A stretch of 64,000 nt of DNA from JBBDMX01 sp040878035 (GCA_040878035.1 JBBDMX010000016.1:62001-126000), one strand, 5' to 3'. Positions 42,017 through 51,046 are shown, counted from the stretch's first letter. The notes: generated by a model from the sequence alone, not told the origin. Program-made: numbers and translations.

Positions 42017-42134
42017 TACTAAGGGGAGCGGTTTATAGGCGACACATAGAAGTCGGGCGTCGTGTCAGACGTAACGGTGTTTCCAGAAGTTTGTTTAATA
42101 TTCTGGTGTCAACTATAAACCGCTCCCCGTAGTA
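42017..42134. mobile_element. candidate MITE (118 bp, TA-flanked inverted repeats)
   Basis: Perfect 16-bp terminal arms GGGGAGCGGTTTATAG (42023-42038) and complement (42113-42128), extended to 22 bp with one mismatch (TACTAA / GTAGTA). The ends carry TA on both sides, as expected for duplicated TA targets of IS630/Tc1-type transposases. The interior is AT-richer than its surroundings and contains smaller hairpins (GACAC/GTGTC, CCAGAA/TTCTGG). It has no coding capacity. It could also be a structured RNA. Confidence 0.6.
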
Positions 42135-42208
42135 CGTGGGTCGCCTCAGCCCCCCACGGGCGATATTGGCATATCATCGCCAACATCGGCTAGAATCGCA
42201 CGGCTCTT

Positions 42209-42262
42209 GGGGAGTCCGAGGTCCGGGGGCCGGGGTCCTGGGTCCGGGGACCGGGAGCGGGG
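42209..42262 (+). repeat. G-rich dispersed tract 5' of the polyprenyl synthetase gene
   Basis: Several GGGG or GGGGG runs with short CC/TCC spacers. It lies in the likely leader, downstream of a TAGAAT hexamer at 42191-42196. Confidence 0.55.
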
Positions 42263-42283
42263 TTCGCAATAACAGGTGGTGGC

Positions 42284-43351
42284 ATGATCCTGGTGGCCAA
42301 CGGCAAAACAACCCTGCAAGAACGGCTCTCGACCGAGTTGGCCCAGGTTGAAGCTCTGTTCGCCGCCGAAGTCGTCAGCGACCTGGCGTGCGTCAACGAG
42401 CTGGTGACCCACATCGAACGTTATCGGGGCAAGATGCTTCGGCCCATGCTGGTGCTGGCCAGCGGCCTGGTAAGCCTCCCCGCCGAGCAGGCTGCGGCAC
42501 CGCCCATCCCGGCAGGGCTAAAGCCCATCGAACCCGCCCTGAGCCATGGCCATCGAGTTATCGCCACCGTCGTCGAGATGGTGCACATGGCCACGCTGGT
42601 CCACGACGACATCCTGGATGAAGCCCAGATCCGCCGCAAGGGCGCCACGATCAACCAGCTCAACGGCAACGAGACGGCCGTGATGCTGGGCGACTATCTC
42701 ATCAGCCACGCCTACCACCTCTGCTCGAGCCTGGGCGACCCGGCGGTGAGCATGACTATCGCCAACGCCACCAATACGGTCTGCGAGGGCGAGCTGCTGC
42801 AACTGGCCAACCGCAATAACTGGGTGCTGGACGAGGCGACCTATTTCGAGATCATTCGCCGTAAGACCGCCAGCCTGTGCGGCACATGTTGCGAACTGGG
42901 CGCCCGGCTCAGCGGCGCCGAGGCCGACGTGGCCGCCAGCCTGTATGACTTTGGCGAAAAGGTGGGCATCGCCTTTCAGATCGTGGATGACCTGCTGGAC
43001 CTTATGGGCGATCAGGACACGGTGGGCAAAACGTTGGGGCGGGACGTTCAGAAGGGCAAGCTGACGCTGCCGATGATCCATCACCTGGCACGGACGGACG
43101 ATTCAGGCCGGGCCCAGGTGTTGGAAATCCTGGAGGATCGCTCGTCGATGCAGCAGGCCGAGGGCCTGGAAGCCGACACGGTGCGGCGCATCCGCGCCCG
43201 GCTGGCGGCCACCGGGTCGCTGGCGTATGCCCACGAATGTGCCCGCCGCCTGGTGGAAAAGGCCCGCCAGTCGTTGGAGATCGTCGCCCATTCGCCGGCC
43301 CGCGTGTTTCTCCTGGACGCCGCCGATGCGGTGCTCACCCGCAAGTATTAG
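42284..43351 (+). CDS. polyprenyl diphosphate synthase (IspB-like)
   Basis: 355 residues. Both aspartate-rich motifs are intact: VHDDILDEA (first) and QIVDDLLDLMGD (second). GKMLRPMLVLASG at the N-terminus and LGDYLISHAYHL are typical. It elongates isoprenoid chains, probably for the quinone side chain or lipid carrier. AGGTGG before the ATG. A divergent tract of about 20 residues near 70-85 (VSLPAEQAAAPPIPAG) is an insert relative to E. coli IspB. Confidence 0.9.
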   Translation: MILVANGKTTLQERLSTELAQVEALFAAEVVSDLACVNELVTHIERYRGKMLRPMLVLASGLVSLPAEQAAAPPIPAGLKPIEPALSHGHRVIATVVEMVHMATLVHDDILDEAQIRRKGATINQLNGNETAVMLGDYLISHAYHLCSSLGDPAVSMTIANATNTVCEGELLQLANRNNWVLDEATYFEIIRRKTASLCGTCCELGARLSGAEADVAASLYDFGEKVGIAFQIVDDLLDLMGDQDTVGKTLGRDVQKGKLTLPMIHHLARTDDSGRAQVLEILEDRSSMQQAEGLEADTVRRIRARLAATGSLAYAHECARRLVEKARQSLEIVAHSPARVFLLDAADAVLTRKY

Positions 43352-43585
43352 CCAGGGCTGGCGGCTTGGCCTAAGCGGGGCTGACCCGCCGGGAGCGCAT
43401 TGATCCAGTCCACTTCCGCTGCTAGACTTCCTGCCTATTATTCCCGATGACACGCTAGAGGGAGTAAGCCGGTGGGCAGCGGGGTTAGCCGGGGGGCGGT
43501 TTCGGGGCGTTTTGGGTCCGCCGCTGGGATTCAAGGCGATTTGGGGCATTCCAGCGTGATGGAAGTGGTTCAAGAGTAAGAGCTT

Positions 43586-45313
43586 ATGGACAACGGACGT
43601 CCACGCGTACTTCTTTTGACGGGTAAGGTGGCCAGGCAGCACCCTATCGCACAGGCCTTAGGCCCGTTTTGTGATGTCGAGACATTTGAGCGCATGGACG
43701 ACGCCATGGAGGCGTTGCGCAGCCGCGACTTCCATGCCATTTTCGCCGATGTGGGCGACTTCCTCCCGCTTGAACGCGGCTTGGTCGGCGACAAGTCCAG
43801 TCTCGTCCTCAACACCATCGGCGAGGGCGTGTGCATCGTCGATGCCGATGGCCGCTGTTCCTGGTCCAACAAGAAGCTGCGCAGCTTCTCCCCCGAAGTC
43901 ATCGAGCGCGTCAAGCACATTTGCGCCCAGGCCCGCATGCTCTTTTCCTCCTCGCATTCGGGCCCGCTGCCCGAGGGCACGCAGGCCAAGAGCAAGAAGT
44001 TCGCCATGCAGTGCGGCGACCGCTACTTCGAGCTCATGGCCTCGCCGGTGATCGATCAGCAGGGCAACGTCACGCAGGTCGCCGCCGTGGTCTGGGACGC
44101 CACCAGCAGCCGCAAGCTCCAGCAGAAGCTCGACGCCATCGACTCGGCGGGCCGGGAACTGGCGCGGCTGGAAACCGAGGCCCTGCCCAACCTCACCCCC
44201 GGCCAGCGACTCCAGCTCCTCCGCGACAAGATCATCAAGTTCAGCAAGGACCTGATGCACTTTGACCACTTTGCCATCCGCCTGCTCGACCGGCGCAGCA
44301 ACAAGCTCGAAGTGGTCATCGTTGAAGGTCTGCCTTCCGAGGCCCAGGAAATCGACCTCTACGCCCAGCCCGAGGGCAACGGCATCAGCGGGTACGTCGC
44401 CGCCACCGGGCGCAGCTACATCTGCCACGACACCGAAAAGGACCCGCGCTATGTGCTGGGCCTGGAGCACTGCAAGAGCTCGCTCACCGTGCCGCTGCTC
44501 CTGCACGACAAGGTCATCGGCGTCTACAACATCGAGTCGGAAACGGTGGGTGCCTTCAGCGAGGACGATCGCCAGTTCGCCGAGATCTTCGGCCGATACA
44601 TCGCCATGGCGCTGAATATCCTCAACCTCCTGGTGGTCGAGCGCTACACCACGACGGGCCAGCTTGCCGACAACGTCGTGCAGGAAATGGCCCAGCCGCT
44701 CAACGACATCATCACCGAAGCGCAGACGCTGATGGAGGAATACATCGGCGACGACACGATGCGTGGCCGGCTCAACAAGATCGTCGAGCACATCGAGAGC
44801 ATCCGCGGCACGCTGCGCGACGTCGCCGCCGGGCCCAAGACCATTCTCGGCTCGGGCCAGGTCAAGGAGAAGCAGGTCGATCCGCTGCTGGCGGGCAAGC
44901 GCGTATTGATCGCCGACGACGAGGCCAACATCCGCAAGACCATCGGCGATATCCTGAGCAAGTACGGCATGAAGCCGACGATCTGCAAGGACGGCTACGA
45001 GGCGGCCGCCATGCTCGAGCAGCAGGGCGAGCACTATGACCTGGTGATTTCCGATATCAAGATGCCGTACCGCAACGGCTACGAGATTTTCGCCGCCGCG
45101 CGCCGCACCAGCGATCACTTGCCGGTGATCCTGATGACCGGCTTTGGCTACGACCCGCACCACTCGATCGTCCGCGCCAGCCAGGAAGGCCTGGCCAGCG
45201 TGTTGTTTAAGCCCTTCAAGGTCGATCAACTCATCGACGAAATCCGCAAGGCCCTGGGCGGGCCCAAGCCCAACAGTGAAGCGGCGCCGTCAGATGCAGT
45301 AAAGGCCAGTTGA
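43586..45313 (+). CDS. PAS-GAF-receiver signalling protein without kinase domain
   Basis: 575 residues. Order: a degenerate receiver-like N-terminal domain (about 5-65), a PAS-like domain (about 70-180: LNTIGEGVCIVDADGRCSWSN), a coiled linker, a GAF domain (about 200-350), a helical segment resembling a histidine-kinase dimerisation helix but without an HxE box, and a C-terminal receiver (about 435-555) with acidic pair ADDE, phospho-acceptor Asp in VISDIKMP and Lys in LFKPFK. There is no HATPase_c domain, so it must be phosphorylated by a separate kinase. It could be an output-less phosphorelay or scaffold protein. Confidence 0.85.
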   Translation: MDNGRPRVLLLTGKVARQHPIAQALGPFCDVETFERMDDAMEALRSRDFHAIFADVGDFLPLERGLVGDKSSLVLNTIGEGVCIVDADGRCSWSNKKLRSFSPEVIERVKHICAQARMLFSSSHSGPLPEGTQAKSKKFAMQCGDRYFELMASPVIDQQGNVTQVAAVVWDATSSRKLQQKLDAIDSAGRELARLETEALPNLTPGQRLQLLRDKIIKFSKDLMHFDHFAIRLLDRRSNKLEVVIVEGLPSEAQEIDLYAQPEGNGISGYVAATGRSYICHDTEKDPRYVLGLEHCKSSLTVPLLLHDKVIGVYNIESETVGAFSEDDRQFAEIFGRYIAMALNILNLLVVERYTTTGQLADNVVQEMAQPLNDIITEAQTLMEEYIGDDTMRGRLNKIVEHIESIRGTLRDVAAGPKTILGSGQVKEKQVDPLLAGKRVLIADDEANIRKTIGDILSKYGMKPTICKDGYEAAAMLEQQGEHYDLVISDIKMPYRNGYEIFAAARRTSDHLPVILMTGFGYDPHHSIVRASQEGLASVLFKPFKVDQLIDEIRKALGGPKPNSEAAPSDAVKAS

Positions 45314-45336
45314 TTGAAGTGAGGGTTCCGCGTTCA

Positions 45337-45418
45337 GCCGCTTGCGGCTTCGCGCTGATGCGCGCATGACGGGGCGCATCGATGGCTCTGTCCCTGCGCA
45401 AAGCCGCAAGCGGCTGGT
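45337..45418. repeat. inverted pair of the AGCCGCTTGCGGCTT repeat
   Basis: Copies at 45337-45352 and inverted at 45402-45418, filling the spacer between the signalling gene and rsmB. The stem would be 16-18 bp with a 49-nt loop. Confidence 0.7.
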
Positions 45419-45430
45419 TGAATCATCACC

Positions 45431-46849
45431 ATGACTACACCTGTCCCGGTTTCAGCTCGCGCCGTCGCCGCCAAAGCTCTCGTCGCTGCGGTCCAACGCT
45501 TTCCCAATCTCGATCCTCAGGTGTTGGTGACCAGCGCCTTGGACCCGCGCGAAGCGCGCTTGGCGCTGGCGGTACATCGCACCACGCTCCAGCGCTGGAT
45601 CACCATCGAGTACCTGCTGGATCGCCACCTGCGCCAACCCATGCGCCTGCTGGAGCCGGCGCTGCGAGCGGTGTTGCTGACCGCCGGCGCCCAGTTGCTG
45701 TTCATGGATCGCCTGCCGGCGCATGCGGTGGTGGATGAGTCGGTGGAACTGGCGCGGCACATGGTGCGCCCAGGCGCGGCGGGCGTGGTTAACGCGGTGC
45801 TACGCAAGCTGGCGGCGCTGGTTGACGCCGATGCGGAGCCTGACGGCGCCGGCGCCAAGTCCCGTCATGCCCATGCGGGGCTTGCATGGCAACCCGCGCC
45901 CGATCGCCTGCCGCTCAATGACGGCGTGCGCCCTCTGCGTGAGCCTTGCCTGCCCAGCCTTGACCAGCTCGATCGCCATCTGTCGGTCGCCACGAGTCAC
46001 CCCGTTGCGCTGGTGCGGCGCTGGATCGCCAGCTTTGGGCGCGCCCAGGCCATCACGGTATGCGGGCATGGCACGTTGACCCCGCCGACGATCGTCGCGG
46101 GATTGCCAACCCCCGGCCCAAGCCCCGGCATGCCCCGCTCCGGGGGCTTGCCGGGGATTGCCGCTGACGCTTTCGTGCCCCATGAACAAGCCGGATTCGC
46201 GGTGTGGCAGGGCACGCACGAGCAACTGGTAGCCGCCTTGCACGAGCATCCGCAAGCGCGCGTGCAGGACCCCGGCGCCGCCCGCGCCGTCGCCGCCTGC
46301 GCAAGTCTGCAGCCGCGCGTGATCCTGGACTACTGTGCCGGCCGCGGCACCAAAACACGCCAGCTCGCCATCCAGCACCCCCAGGCGCAGATCATCGCCG
46401 CCGAGGTCGATGCCGCGCGACTGACGGCCTTGCGTGAATCCGTCGCGGGCCTTGCCAACGTGCAGGTGACGGGGATAAGCCAGTTGGATAAGACGATGGC
46501 GGGCCGCCTCGCCGATCTGATCGTGCTCGATGTGCCATGCAGCAACACGGCAGTGCTGGCGCGCCGCCCCGAAGCGCGGTACCGATTCAGTTCCGCGTCA
46601 ATGGAACAACTCATCGCGCTCCAGCGTCAGATCATCACCCGCGCGCTGACCTTCGCCGCGCCCGACGCGCACATCCTCTACAGCACGTGCAGCCTCGAAC
46701 CCGAAGAAAACGCGCAACAGGTGCGCTGGATCACCCAGCAGGGAAAAGCCCGCGTCATCGATGAATTGCAGACACTGCCCGCCGGATACGCCACGACGTA
46801 CCACGACGGCGCGTATCACGCGCTGCTGCGGCAGCGCCAGTCCGTCTGA
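45431..46849 (+). CDS. rsmB: 16S rRNA (cytosine-C5)-methyltransferase, RsmB-like
   Basis: 472 residues. N-terminal NusB-like domain (about 8-130: ARAVAAKALVAA, VVDESVELARHMVRPGAAGVVNAVLRKL), then the SAM-dependent methyltransferase domain with DYCAGRGTKTRQLA, the motif IV Cys in LDVPCSNTAVLARRPEARY and the motif VI Cys in YSTCSLEPEEN. RsmB methylates C967 of 16S rRNA. Between the domains lie two low-complexity stretches (residues about 138-160 and 225-245); the second is encoded by a palindromic repeat. The enzyme core remains intact. Confidence 0.88.
   Translation: MTTPVPVSARAVAAKALVAAVQRFPNLDPQVLVTSALDPREARLALAVHRTTLQRWITIEYLLDRHLRQPMRLLEPALRAVLLTAGAQLLFMDRLPAHAVVDESVELARHMVRPGAAGVVNAVLRKLAALVDADAEPDGAGAKSRHAHAGLAWQPAPDRLPLNDGVRPLREPCLPSLDQLDRHLSVATSHPVALVRRWIASFGRAQAITVCGHGTLTPPTIVAGLPTPGPSPGMPRSGGLPGIAADAFVPHEQAGFAVWQGTHEQLVAALHEHPQARVQDPGAARAVAACASLQPRVILDYCAGRGTKTRQLAIQHPQAQIIAAEVDAARLTALRESVAGLANVQVTGISQLDKTMAGRLADLIVLDVPCSNTAVLARRPEARYRFSSASMEQLIALQRQIITRALTFAAPDAHILYSTCSLEPEENAQQVRWITQQGKARVIDELQTLPAGYATTYHDGAYHALLRQRQSV
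46120..46158. repeat. in-frame hairpin repeat inside rsmB
   Basis: AAGCCCCGGCATGCCCCG, loop CTC, CGGGGGCTTGCCGGGGATT. The layout (AAGCCC-GGC-ATGC / GCTTG-CC-GGGGATT) equals that of the hairpin at 18719-18755, with stem bases changed on both arms. It encodes SPGMPRSGGLPGI within RsmB. Confidence 0.65.
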
Positions 46850-46912
46850 GAATACGCGTCTGAGAACAGGCCCGTCCATGCAAGTCTGCGAGCTTGGCCG
46901 GGATTGATCCGG

Positions 46913-47752
46913 TCACCCCAACTCAAACCCAGCGCCGGCAAACACCTGCGGCCCCGTCAAAAGTGGTGCATCACTCGCGGCCTTGGCCATGCGCGTCAAT
47001 CGCCGCTGCACGGTAAATCCCTGCCGCGACAGCACCGCCTCCACCGAATTGCCACTCGGCAGATCCATGATCACCGATTGATTGCCTGCGTGGGCCAACA
47101 GATTCGTGCACACCCGCGCCGCCACGTCGGCTGATGCCGCCACGACGGGGCCGATCATCGCCGCAGCGCCGCCCTGTCGCAGCCACCCCGCGCCGAGGAT
47201 GCCATTGCTCTCGTGTATCACGCACGTTCGTGAACCCGGCTCGTTCACCAGGCGGCGCAGCAATGGCCCGCGATCCACGCCAACGGCCTGGCGATCCAGT
47301 TCAAGCACCGCCGGCCAATCCGCCTCAGTAATCGCCCGTCCGTCCTGCGGGGCGGCAATCATCCCGCGGCCGATCCATCGCGCGATCGCACTGTGATCGG
47401 CAAAGCCTGACTTGAGATACACCGGCCGGCCCAGATCCGTCGCATCCAGTCCGAAGCGCTGCACACCGTGCCCCCGCGCTGCCTCGACAACCGCACGGAA
47501 CATCTGCGACCCCAACCCGCGCCCGCGTTGCGACTCATCGACGAGGATCATGCCGATCCACCCGATGTCCTCGAAGCACGCGACAGTGCCGGTGGCGACG
47601 AGTTGGCCCTCGACCACGCCCGCCAGGCAAGTGTCGGGCCACAGCGCCACCAGCCGGCGCCAGTCTTGGTCGATCTGGTTCCACCCCGCCTGCTCGCTGA
47701 GGCGCAACGCATTGGAAATGTCCGACAATACCAGTGGTCGCAGCCGCATCAT
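46913..47752 (-). CDS. GNAT acetyltransferase, two-domain
   Basis: 279 residues from the ATG at 47752 (an adjacent ATG at 47749 is equivalent); 38 upstream codons lie inside the creatininase gene and are rejected. The N-terminal half is a GNAT domain with the acetyl-CoA loop QRGRGLGSQM and YLKSGF. The C-terminal half (about 150-270) looks like a second, degenerate GNAT-type domain as in the Acetyltransf_18 group. The acceptor substrate is unknown. It follows the creatininase-like gene by 10 bp and is probably co-transcribed. Confidence 0.85.
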   Translation of the reverse strand: MMRLRPLVLSDISNALRLSEQAGWNQIDQDWRRLVALWPDTCLAGVVEGQLVATGTVACFEDIGWIGMILVDESQRGRGLGSQMFRAVVEAARGHGVQRFGLDATDLGRPVYLKSGFADHSAIARWIGRGMIAAPQDGRAITEADWPAVLELDRQAVGVDRGPLLRRLVNEPGSRTCVIHESNGILGAGWLRQGGAAAMIGPVVAASADVAARVCTNLLAHAGNQSVIMDLPSGNSVEAVLSRQGFTVQRRLTRMAKAASDAPLLTGPQVFAGAGFELG

Positions 47753-47762
47753 AAAGACCCGT

Positions 47763-48578
47763 TTAGCGAGCGGCGTCAGCCGCATTGCCCTTCTCGCGAA
47801 TGACAAACGGAAACTCGCCGCGCTGCGCCTTGGATAACTGCACCAGCACCGGCACAAACGCATCAACCAGTATCTCCAGCGTCTTGCGTCCCTTCTCCGC
47901 CGTCGCCTTGCGCGGGTCGCCTGATCCGGTGCTCTGCGTATACGTTCGCCAGTCCCGGCAACACCACACGCCGGGTGTATTACTCAGCGCCGGCAGCTTG
48001 CTCGGCGTCGTCGCACCGTCCCCCGCGGCTTCCATCGCCACCCACTGCGGCGCCAGATGCAGAATCAGACTCGTCTCAAACTCGTTGGCGTGATCGCCCC
48101 CCGGATTGTCGTACAGCTTGTACACGCCGCCATCGAGTTGATATCCGTGCACCTGCACGATGAAAATCGGCAGGTCGAACATCACATCGCGAATCATCGA
48201 CTTGAACTCGTTGCCGCCATGGAAATTCAGCAGCACCAGCCGGTCGATGCCTTGCCGCACCAGGCTCTGGGCCACATCGCGCAGCACCGCCTGCTGCGTG
48301 GACGCGCGCATGGTGATGGTGGCGACCTGATCGAGCTGCGTGTGATCGATGCCGAAGGGAATCGCCGGCAGCACCACGCAACGCGCGCCTTGTGCGTTGG
48401 CCTTGGCGACGGCGCCTTCACCCATCGCCACTGCTTCAATCACGTCGGTGCCGTAGGGCAGGTGATAGTTGTGCGCCTCGGTCGCGCCCCAGGGCAGCAC
48501 GGCGACATTGGGTTTGGCGTCCAGCATCTGCCGGTACGTCGCTTCGTGCAGGACATAGGGTCGAGTTGTATGGGGCAT
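47763..48578 (-). CDS. creatininase family amidohydrolase
   Basis: 271 residues. Metal-binding residues of the creatininase fold are present: Glu and His in LPWGATEAHNYHLPYGTD, the NFHGGNE motif, and Glu in GDHANEFETS. Members hydrolyse cyclic amides (creatinine) or formamide intermediates as in MftE or FAPy deformylase; the substrate here cannot be told. On the minus strand it precedes an acetyltransferase, suggesting a two-gene unit. Confidence 0.9.
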   Translation of the reverse strand: MPHTTRPYVLHEATYRQMLDAKPNVAVLPWGATEAHNYHLPYGTDVIEAVAMGEGAVAKANAQGARCVVLPAIPFGIDHTQLDQVATITMRASTQQAVLRDVAQSLVRQGIDRLVLLNFHGGNEFKSMIRDVMFDLPIFIVQVHGYQLDGGVYKLYDNPGGDHANEFETSLILHLAPQWVAMEAAGDGATTPSKLPALSNTPGVWCCRDWRTYTQSTGSGDPRKATAEKGRKTLEILVDAFVPVLVQLSKAQRGEFPFVIREKGNAADAAR

Positions 48579-48635
48579 GGAACGAGCATCTCCATATATA
48601 GCCGGCCATCCTGGCCCGCTGGCGGCCGGGCAATG

Positions 48636-50150
48636 TCAGGTCTTTCGATCCAGTAGCCGATAGTTGATCGCTTCGGAAATATGCTGCACCTGCACGCCGT
48701 CGCCGCCGTCCAGATCGGCAATGGTGCGGGCCACGCGGCGAATCTTGTCATAGGCTCGGGCGCTTAGGCCCAGTTCGGTCATCGCCTGTTTGACCAGCTC
48801 CTTGCTGGCGTCGTCGATGGGCGCCAGCTTGTCCAACTCGCGGCCGCTGAGCGTGCTGTTGGGCCGCGTCGGTCCGCCGTTGCGTTTGGCCTGAAGGGCG
48901 CGAGCTTCGATGACCGCCTTGCGCATTGTTGCCGAGTCGGTGCCGCGCGCCGCACCGGTGAGCTGCTTGTAGGGCACCGCCGGAACCTCGACATGCAGAT
49001 CGATGCGGTCCACCAAGGGTCCGCTGATCTTGGCCAGATACCGGTCCATCGCCCGCTGGCTGAATTCGTCGGTGGGCTTGTCGCCCTTGGGCGTGGGGTT
49101 CATCGCGCCCACGAGCATGAAGCGGGCGGGAAAGCGCAGCGAGCTGTGCGAGCGGGCGATAGTGACGCAGCCGTCCTCCAATGGTTGCCGCAGCGTCTCA
49201 AGCACGATGCGGGGGAACTCGGGCATCTCATCGAGGAAGAGCACGCCGTGGTGCGACAGGCTGACCTCGCCGGGGCGGGGGATCGTGCCGCCGCCGATCA
49301 TGGCCACGCTGCTGGCGGTGTGGTGCGGAGAGCGATACGGCCGGCGGGTCATCAGCGGCTGGCCCTTGGGTATCTGCCCAACACTGGAGAAGATGCGCGT
49401 GACCTCCAACGCCTCCTCGCGCGAGAGCGGCGGCAGCACCCCCGGCAGCGCCTTGGCCATCATCGTCTTGCCCGTACCCGCGGGCCCCAGCATCAAAATG
49501 TTGTGCGAACCTGCGGCAGCAATCATCACCGCGCGCTTAGGCCCTTCCTGCCCGCGCACATCCGCAAAGTCGATCTCCGGTTTCTCGGATTCCAGCATTG
49601 ACTCGATGTCGATCTCCGGGTGCGGCTCGATGGTGTGCTGTTCGTTGAGGAAGCCCACGACACTGGCAAGGGCATCGGCGGCATAGACCTCGATGCCACC
49701 GGCGGCGGCGGCCTCGCTGGCGTTGGCCTGCGGCACGATCACGCCGTCGAGCTTCATCTGCCGCGCCAGAATTGCCAGGTTGATCGCCCCATGAATCGGC
49801 CGGAGCCGCCCGTCCAGCGCCAGCTCGCCGGCAAAGAGCAGCCGCTTGTGCTTCTGTGTCTGGATAACATTGCCCGCCAGCAGCAGTCCGACGGCGATGG
49901 GCAGATCAAAGATCGGGCCGTTTTTGGGAATGTCCGCCGGCGCCAGGTTCACCAGCATCCGCGTCATGGGAAACGGGTACCCGCTGTTGCTGATGGCCGA
50001 GCGCACACGCTCGATGGACTCCTTCACGGCAACGTCAGGCAAGCCGACGATGGTGGTCTTGGCAAGGCCCCGGTCAGCGACATCGACCTCGACCTCACAA
50101 GCGACAGGATCGATCCCCTGGAGCACGAAGCTGTGAACTTGTGCGAGCAT
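48636..50150 (-). CDS. YifB/ComM family Mg-chelatase-like AAA ATPase
   Basis: 504 residues from MLAQVHSF; 51 upstream codons translate repeat-like DNA and are rejected. N-terminal ChlI-like domain (GLPDVAVKESIERVRSAI, LVNLAPADIPK, LFAGELALDGRL), then an AAA+ core with Walker A GPAGTGKTMMA, Walker B GVLFLDEMPEF, and C-terminal helices (SARAYDKIRRVARTIADLDG). ComM-type helicases promote branch migration during natural transformation. No Shine-Dalgarno; TACACT lies 10 nt upstream. Confidence 0.93.
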   Translation of the reverse strand: MLAQVHSFVLQGIDPVACEVEVDVADRGLAKTTIVGLPDVAVKESIERVRSAISNSGYPFPMTRMLVNLAPADIPKNGPIFDLPIAVGLLLAGNVIQTQKHKRLLFAGELALDGRLRPIHGAINLAILARQMKLDGVIVPQANASEAAAAGGIEVYAADALASVVGFLNEQHTIEPHPEIDIESMLESEKPEIDFADVRGQEGPKRAVMIAAAGSHNILMLGPAGTGKTMMAKALPGVLPPLSREEALEVTRIFSSVGQIPKGQPLMTRRPYRSPHHTASSVAMIGGGTIPRPGEVSLSHHGVLFLDEMPEFPRIVLETLRQPLEDGCVTIARSHSSLRFPARFMLVGAMNPTPKGDKPTDEFSQRAMDRYLAKISGPLVDRIDLHVEVPAVPYKQLTGAARGTDSATMRKAVIEARALQAKRNGGPTRPNSTLSGRELDKLAPIDDASKELVKQAMTELGLSARAYDKIRRVARTIADLDGGDGVQVQHISEAINYRLLDRKT

Positions 50151-50271
50151 GTTGGGGTGAAGTGTACCAAGGGCATGGGGCAGACGGCGAGGGGTGGAAT
50201 GAAGAAGAGCGAAGAACGAGAAATGAAGAACGAAGGGGTAACGAGAAGTGGAATCGGTGATTTGCCTCGCG

Positions 50272-50610
50272 TCACACGCCGGCCTTCTTGAATGCGGCGT
50301 CAATCCGCTGGACGGTCGCAGCCTGCGGGGCGTGCTTGGCGCTTTCCAGGCGGCTGACCGTTTCGACGCGCATGCCGGCGCGCCTGGCCAAGTCGTCCTG
50401 TGTCCAGCCGGCTGCCAGGCGGCGAGAAATGATCTCCCGGGCGATGGACACCCGGCTGGTGGTTACCGCCGGATACCCGTGCTTGCCCCGTGGCGGATAC
50501 GCCGGCAATTCCACGCCGGCGGCACGTGCCAGCGTCTGGGCCCACTCCTCCTCGGGAATCGCCACATAACGGCGCTCGCCGATCGTCATCCTGATGGCGC
50601 TCTTGGTCAT
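50272..50610 (-). CDS. helix-turn-helix antitoxin (XRE type)
   Basis: 112 residues from the ATG at 50610, which has GGAG 9 nt upstream; 16 earlier codons are rejected. The N-terminal half (IGERRYVAIPEEEWAQTL) precedes an XRE helix-turn-helix (SRRLAAGWTQDDLARRAGMR, ETVSRLESAKHAP). It follows the RelE-like gene by 44 bp in the toxin-first order and should bind it and repress the promoter. Confidence 0.83.
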   Translation of the reverse strand: MTKSAIRMTIGERRYVAIPEEEWAQTLARAAGVELPAYPPRGKHGYPAVTTSRVSIAREIISRRLAAGWTQDDLARRAGMRVETVSRLESAKHAPQAATVQRIDAAFKKAGV

Positions 50611-50654
50611 GGCTGTAACTCCGTCTTGCGGGGTCGTGTATTGACGTTCAGCGG

Positions 50655-50909
50655 TCACTCGAAGTACGCATCGCGGCGATGAGCGATACGGTCCACGATG
50701 ATCAGGTCGTCGCTATGCAGGTGGAACACTACGCGGTAGTCGCCGGTGCGGATGCGCGCATGATGTTTCCAGTCGCCCGTGAGCCACTTGACACCGCTCA
50801 CGGCGGGCCAGCGCTCCAGTCGGGCCAGCACCGCAGCCACCCTCGCCCGAATGCTTACTGGCAGGTCCTGGAATTGGGCGAGCGATGCATCGCTCAACAC
50901 GACTTCCAT
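50655..50909 (-). CDS. RelE/ParE family toxin
   Basis: 84 residues, MEVVLSDASLAQFQDLPVSI, then VKWLTGDWKHHARIRTGDYRVVFH and DRIAHRRDAYFE. The RxGDYRVVF strand and the terminal IAHRRDAY are the RelE/ParE hallmark. RelE-type toxins cleave mRNA on the ribosome, ParE-type ones poison gyrase; the present sequence is closer to RelE. A leaderless promoter stands directly before the ATG. Confidence 0.87.
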   Translation of the reverse strand: MEVVLSDASLAQFQDLPVSIRARVAAVLARLERWPAVSGVKWLTGDWKHHARIRTGDYRVVFHLHSDDLIIVDRIAHRRDAYFE

Positions 50910-50916
50910 GTGCGGT

Positions 50917-50944
50917 ATGTTACGCTCTCGACAAACTCTATCAA
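50917..50944 (-). promoter_or_regulatory. promoter of the RelE/HTH module
   Basis: Minus strand: TTGATA (50939-50944), 16 nt, TAACAT (50917-50922), then 7 nt to the ATG at 50909. The arrangement mirrors that of higBA, so both toxin genes are predicted to be leaderless. Confidence 0.6.
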
Positions 50945-51040
50945 GTTTATAGGAATACGCGCGGGTACTCTGAGTTTTGCTCGAGATGCGCAGCCCGGTG
51001 ACTGAACTGCAAGAATTGCAGATTGAGCCGGGCGGCTTTG

Positions 51041-51046
51041 TAGCAT
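51041..51046 (+). promoter_or_regulatory. -10 hexamer 6 nt before the eboD-like ATG (leaderless)
   Basis: TAGCAT then AGCCGT then ATG at 51053. No Shine-Dalgarno. It would be the promoter of the ebo-type cluster. Confidence 0.45.
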
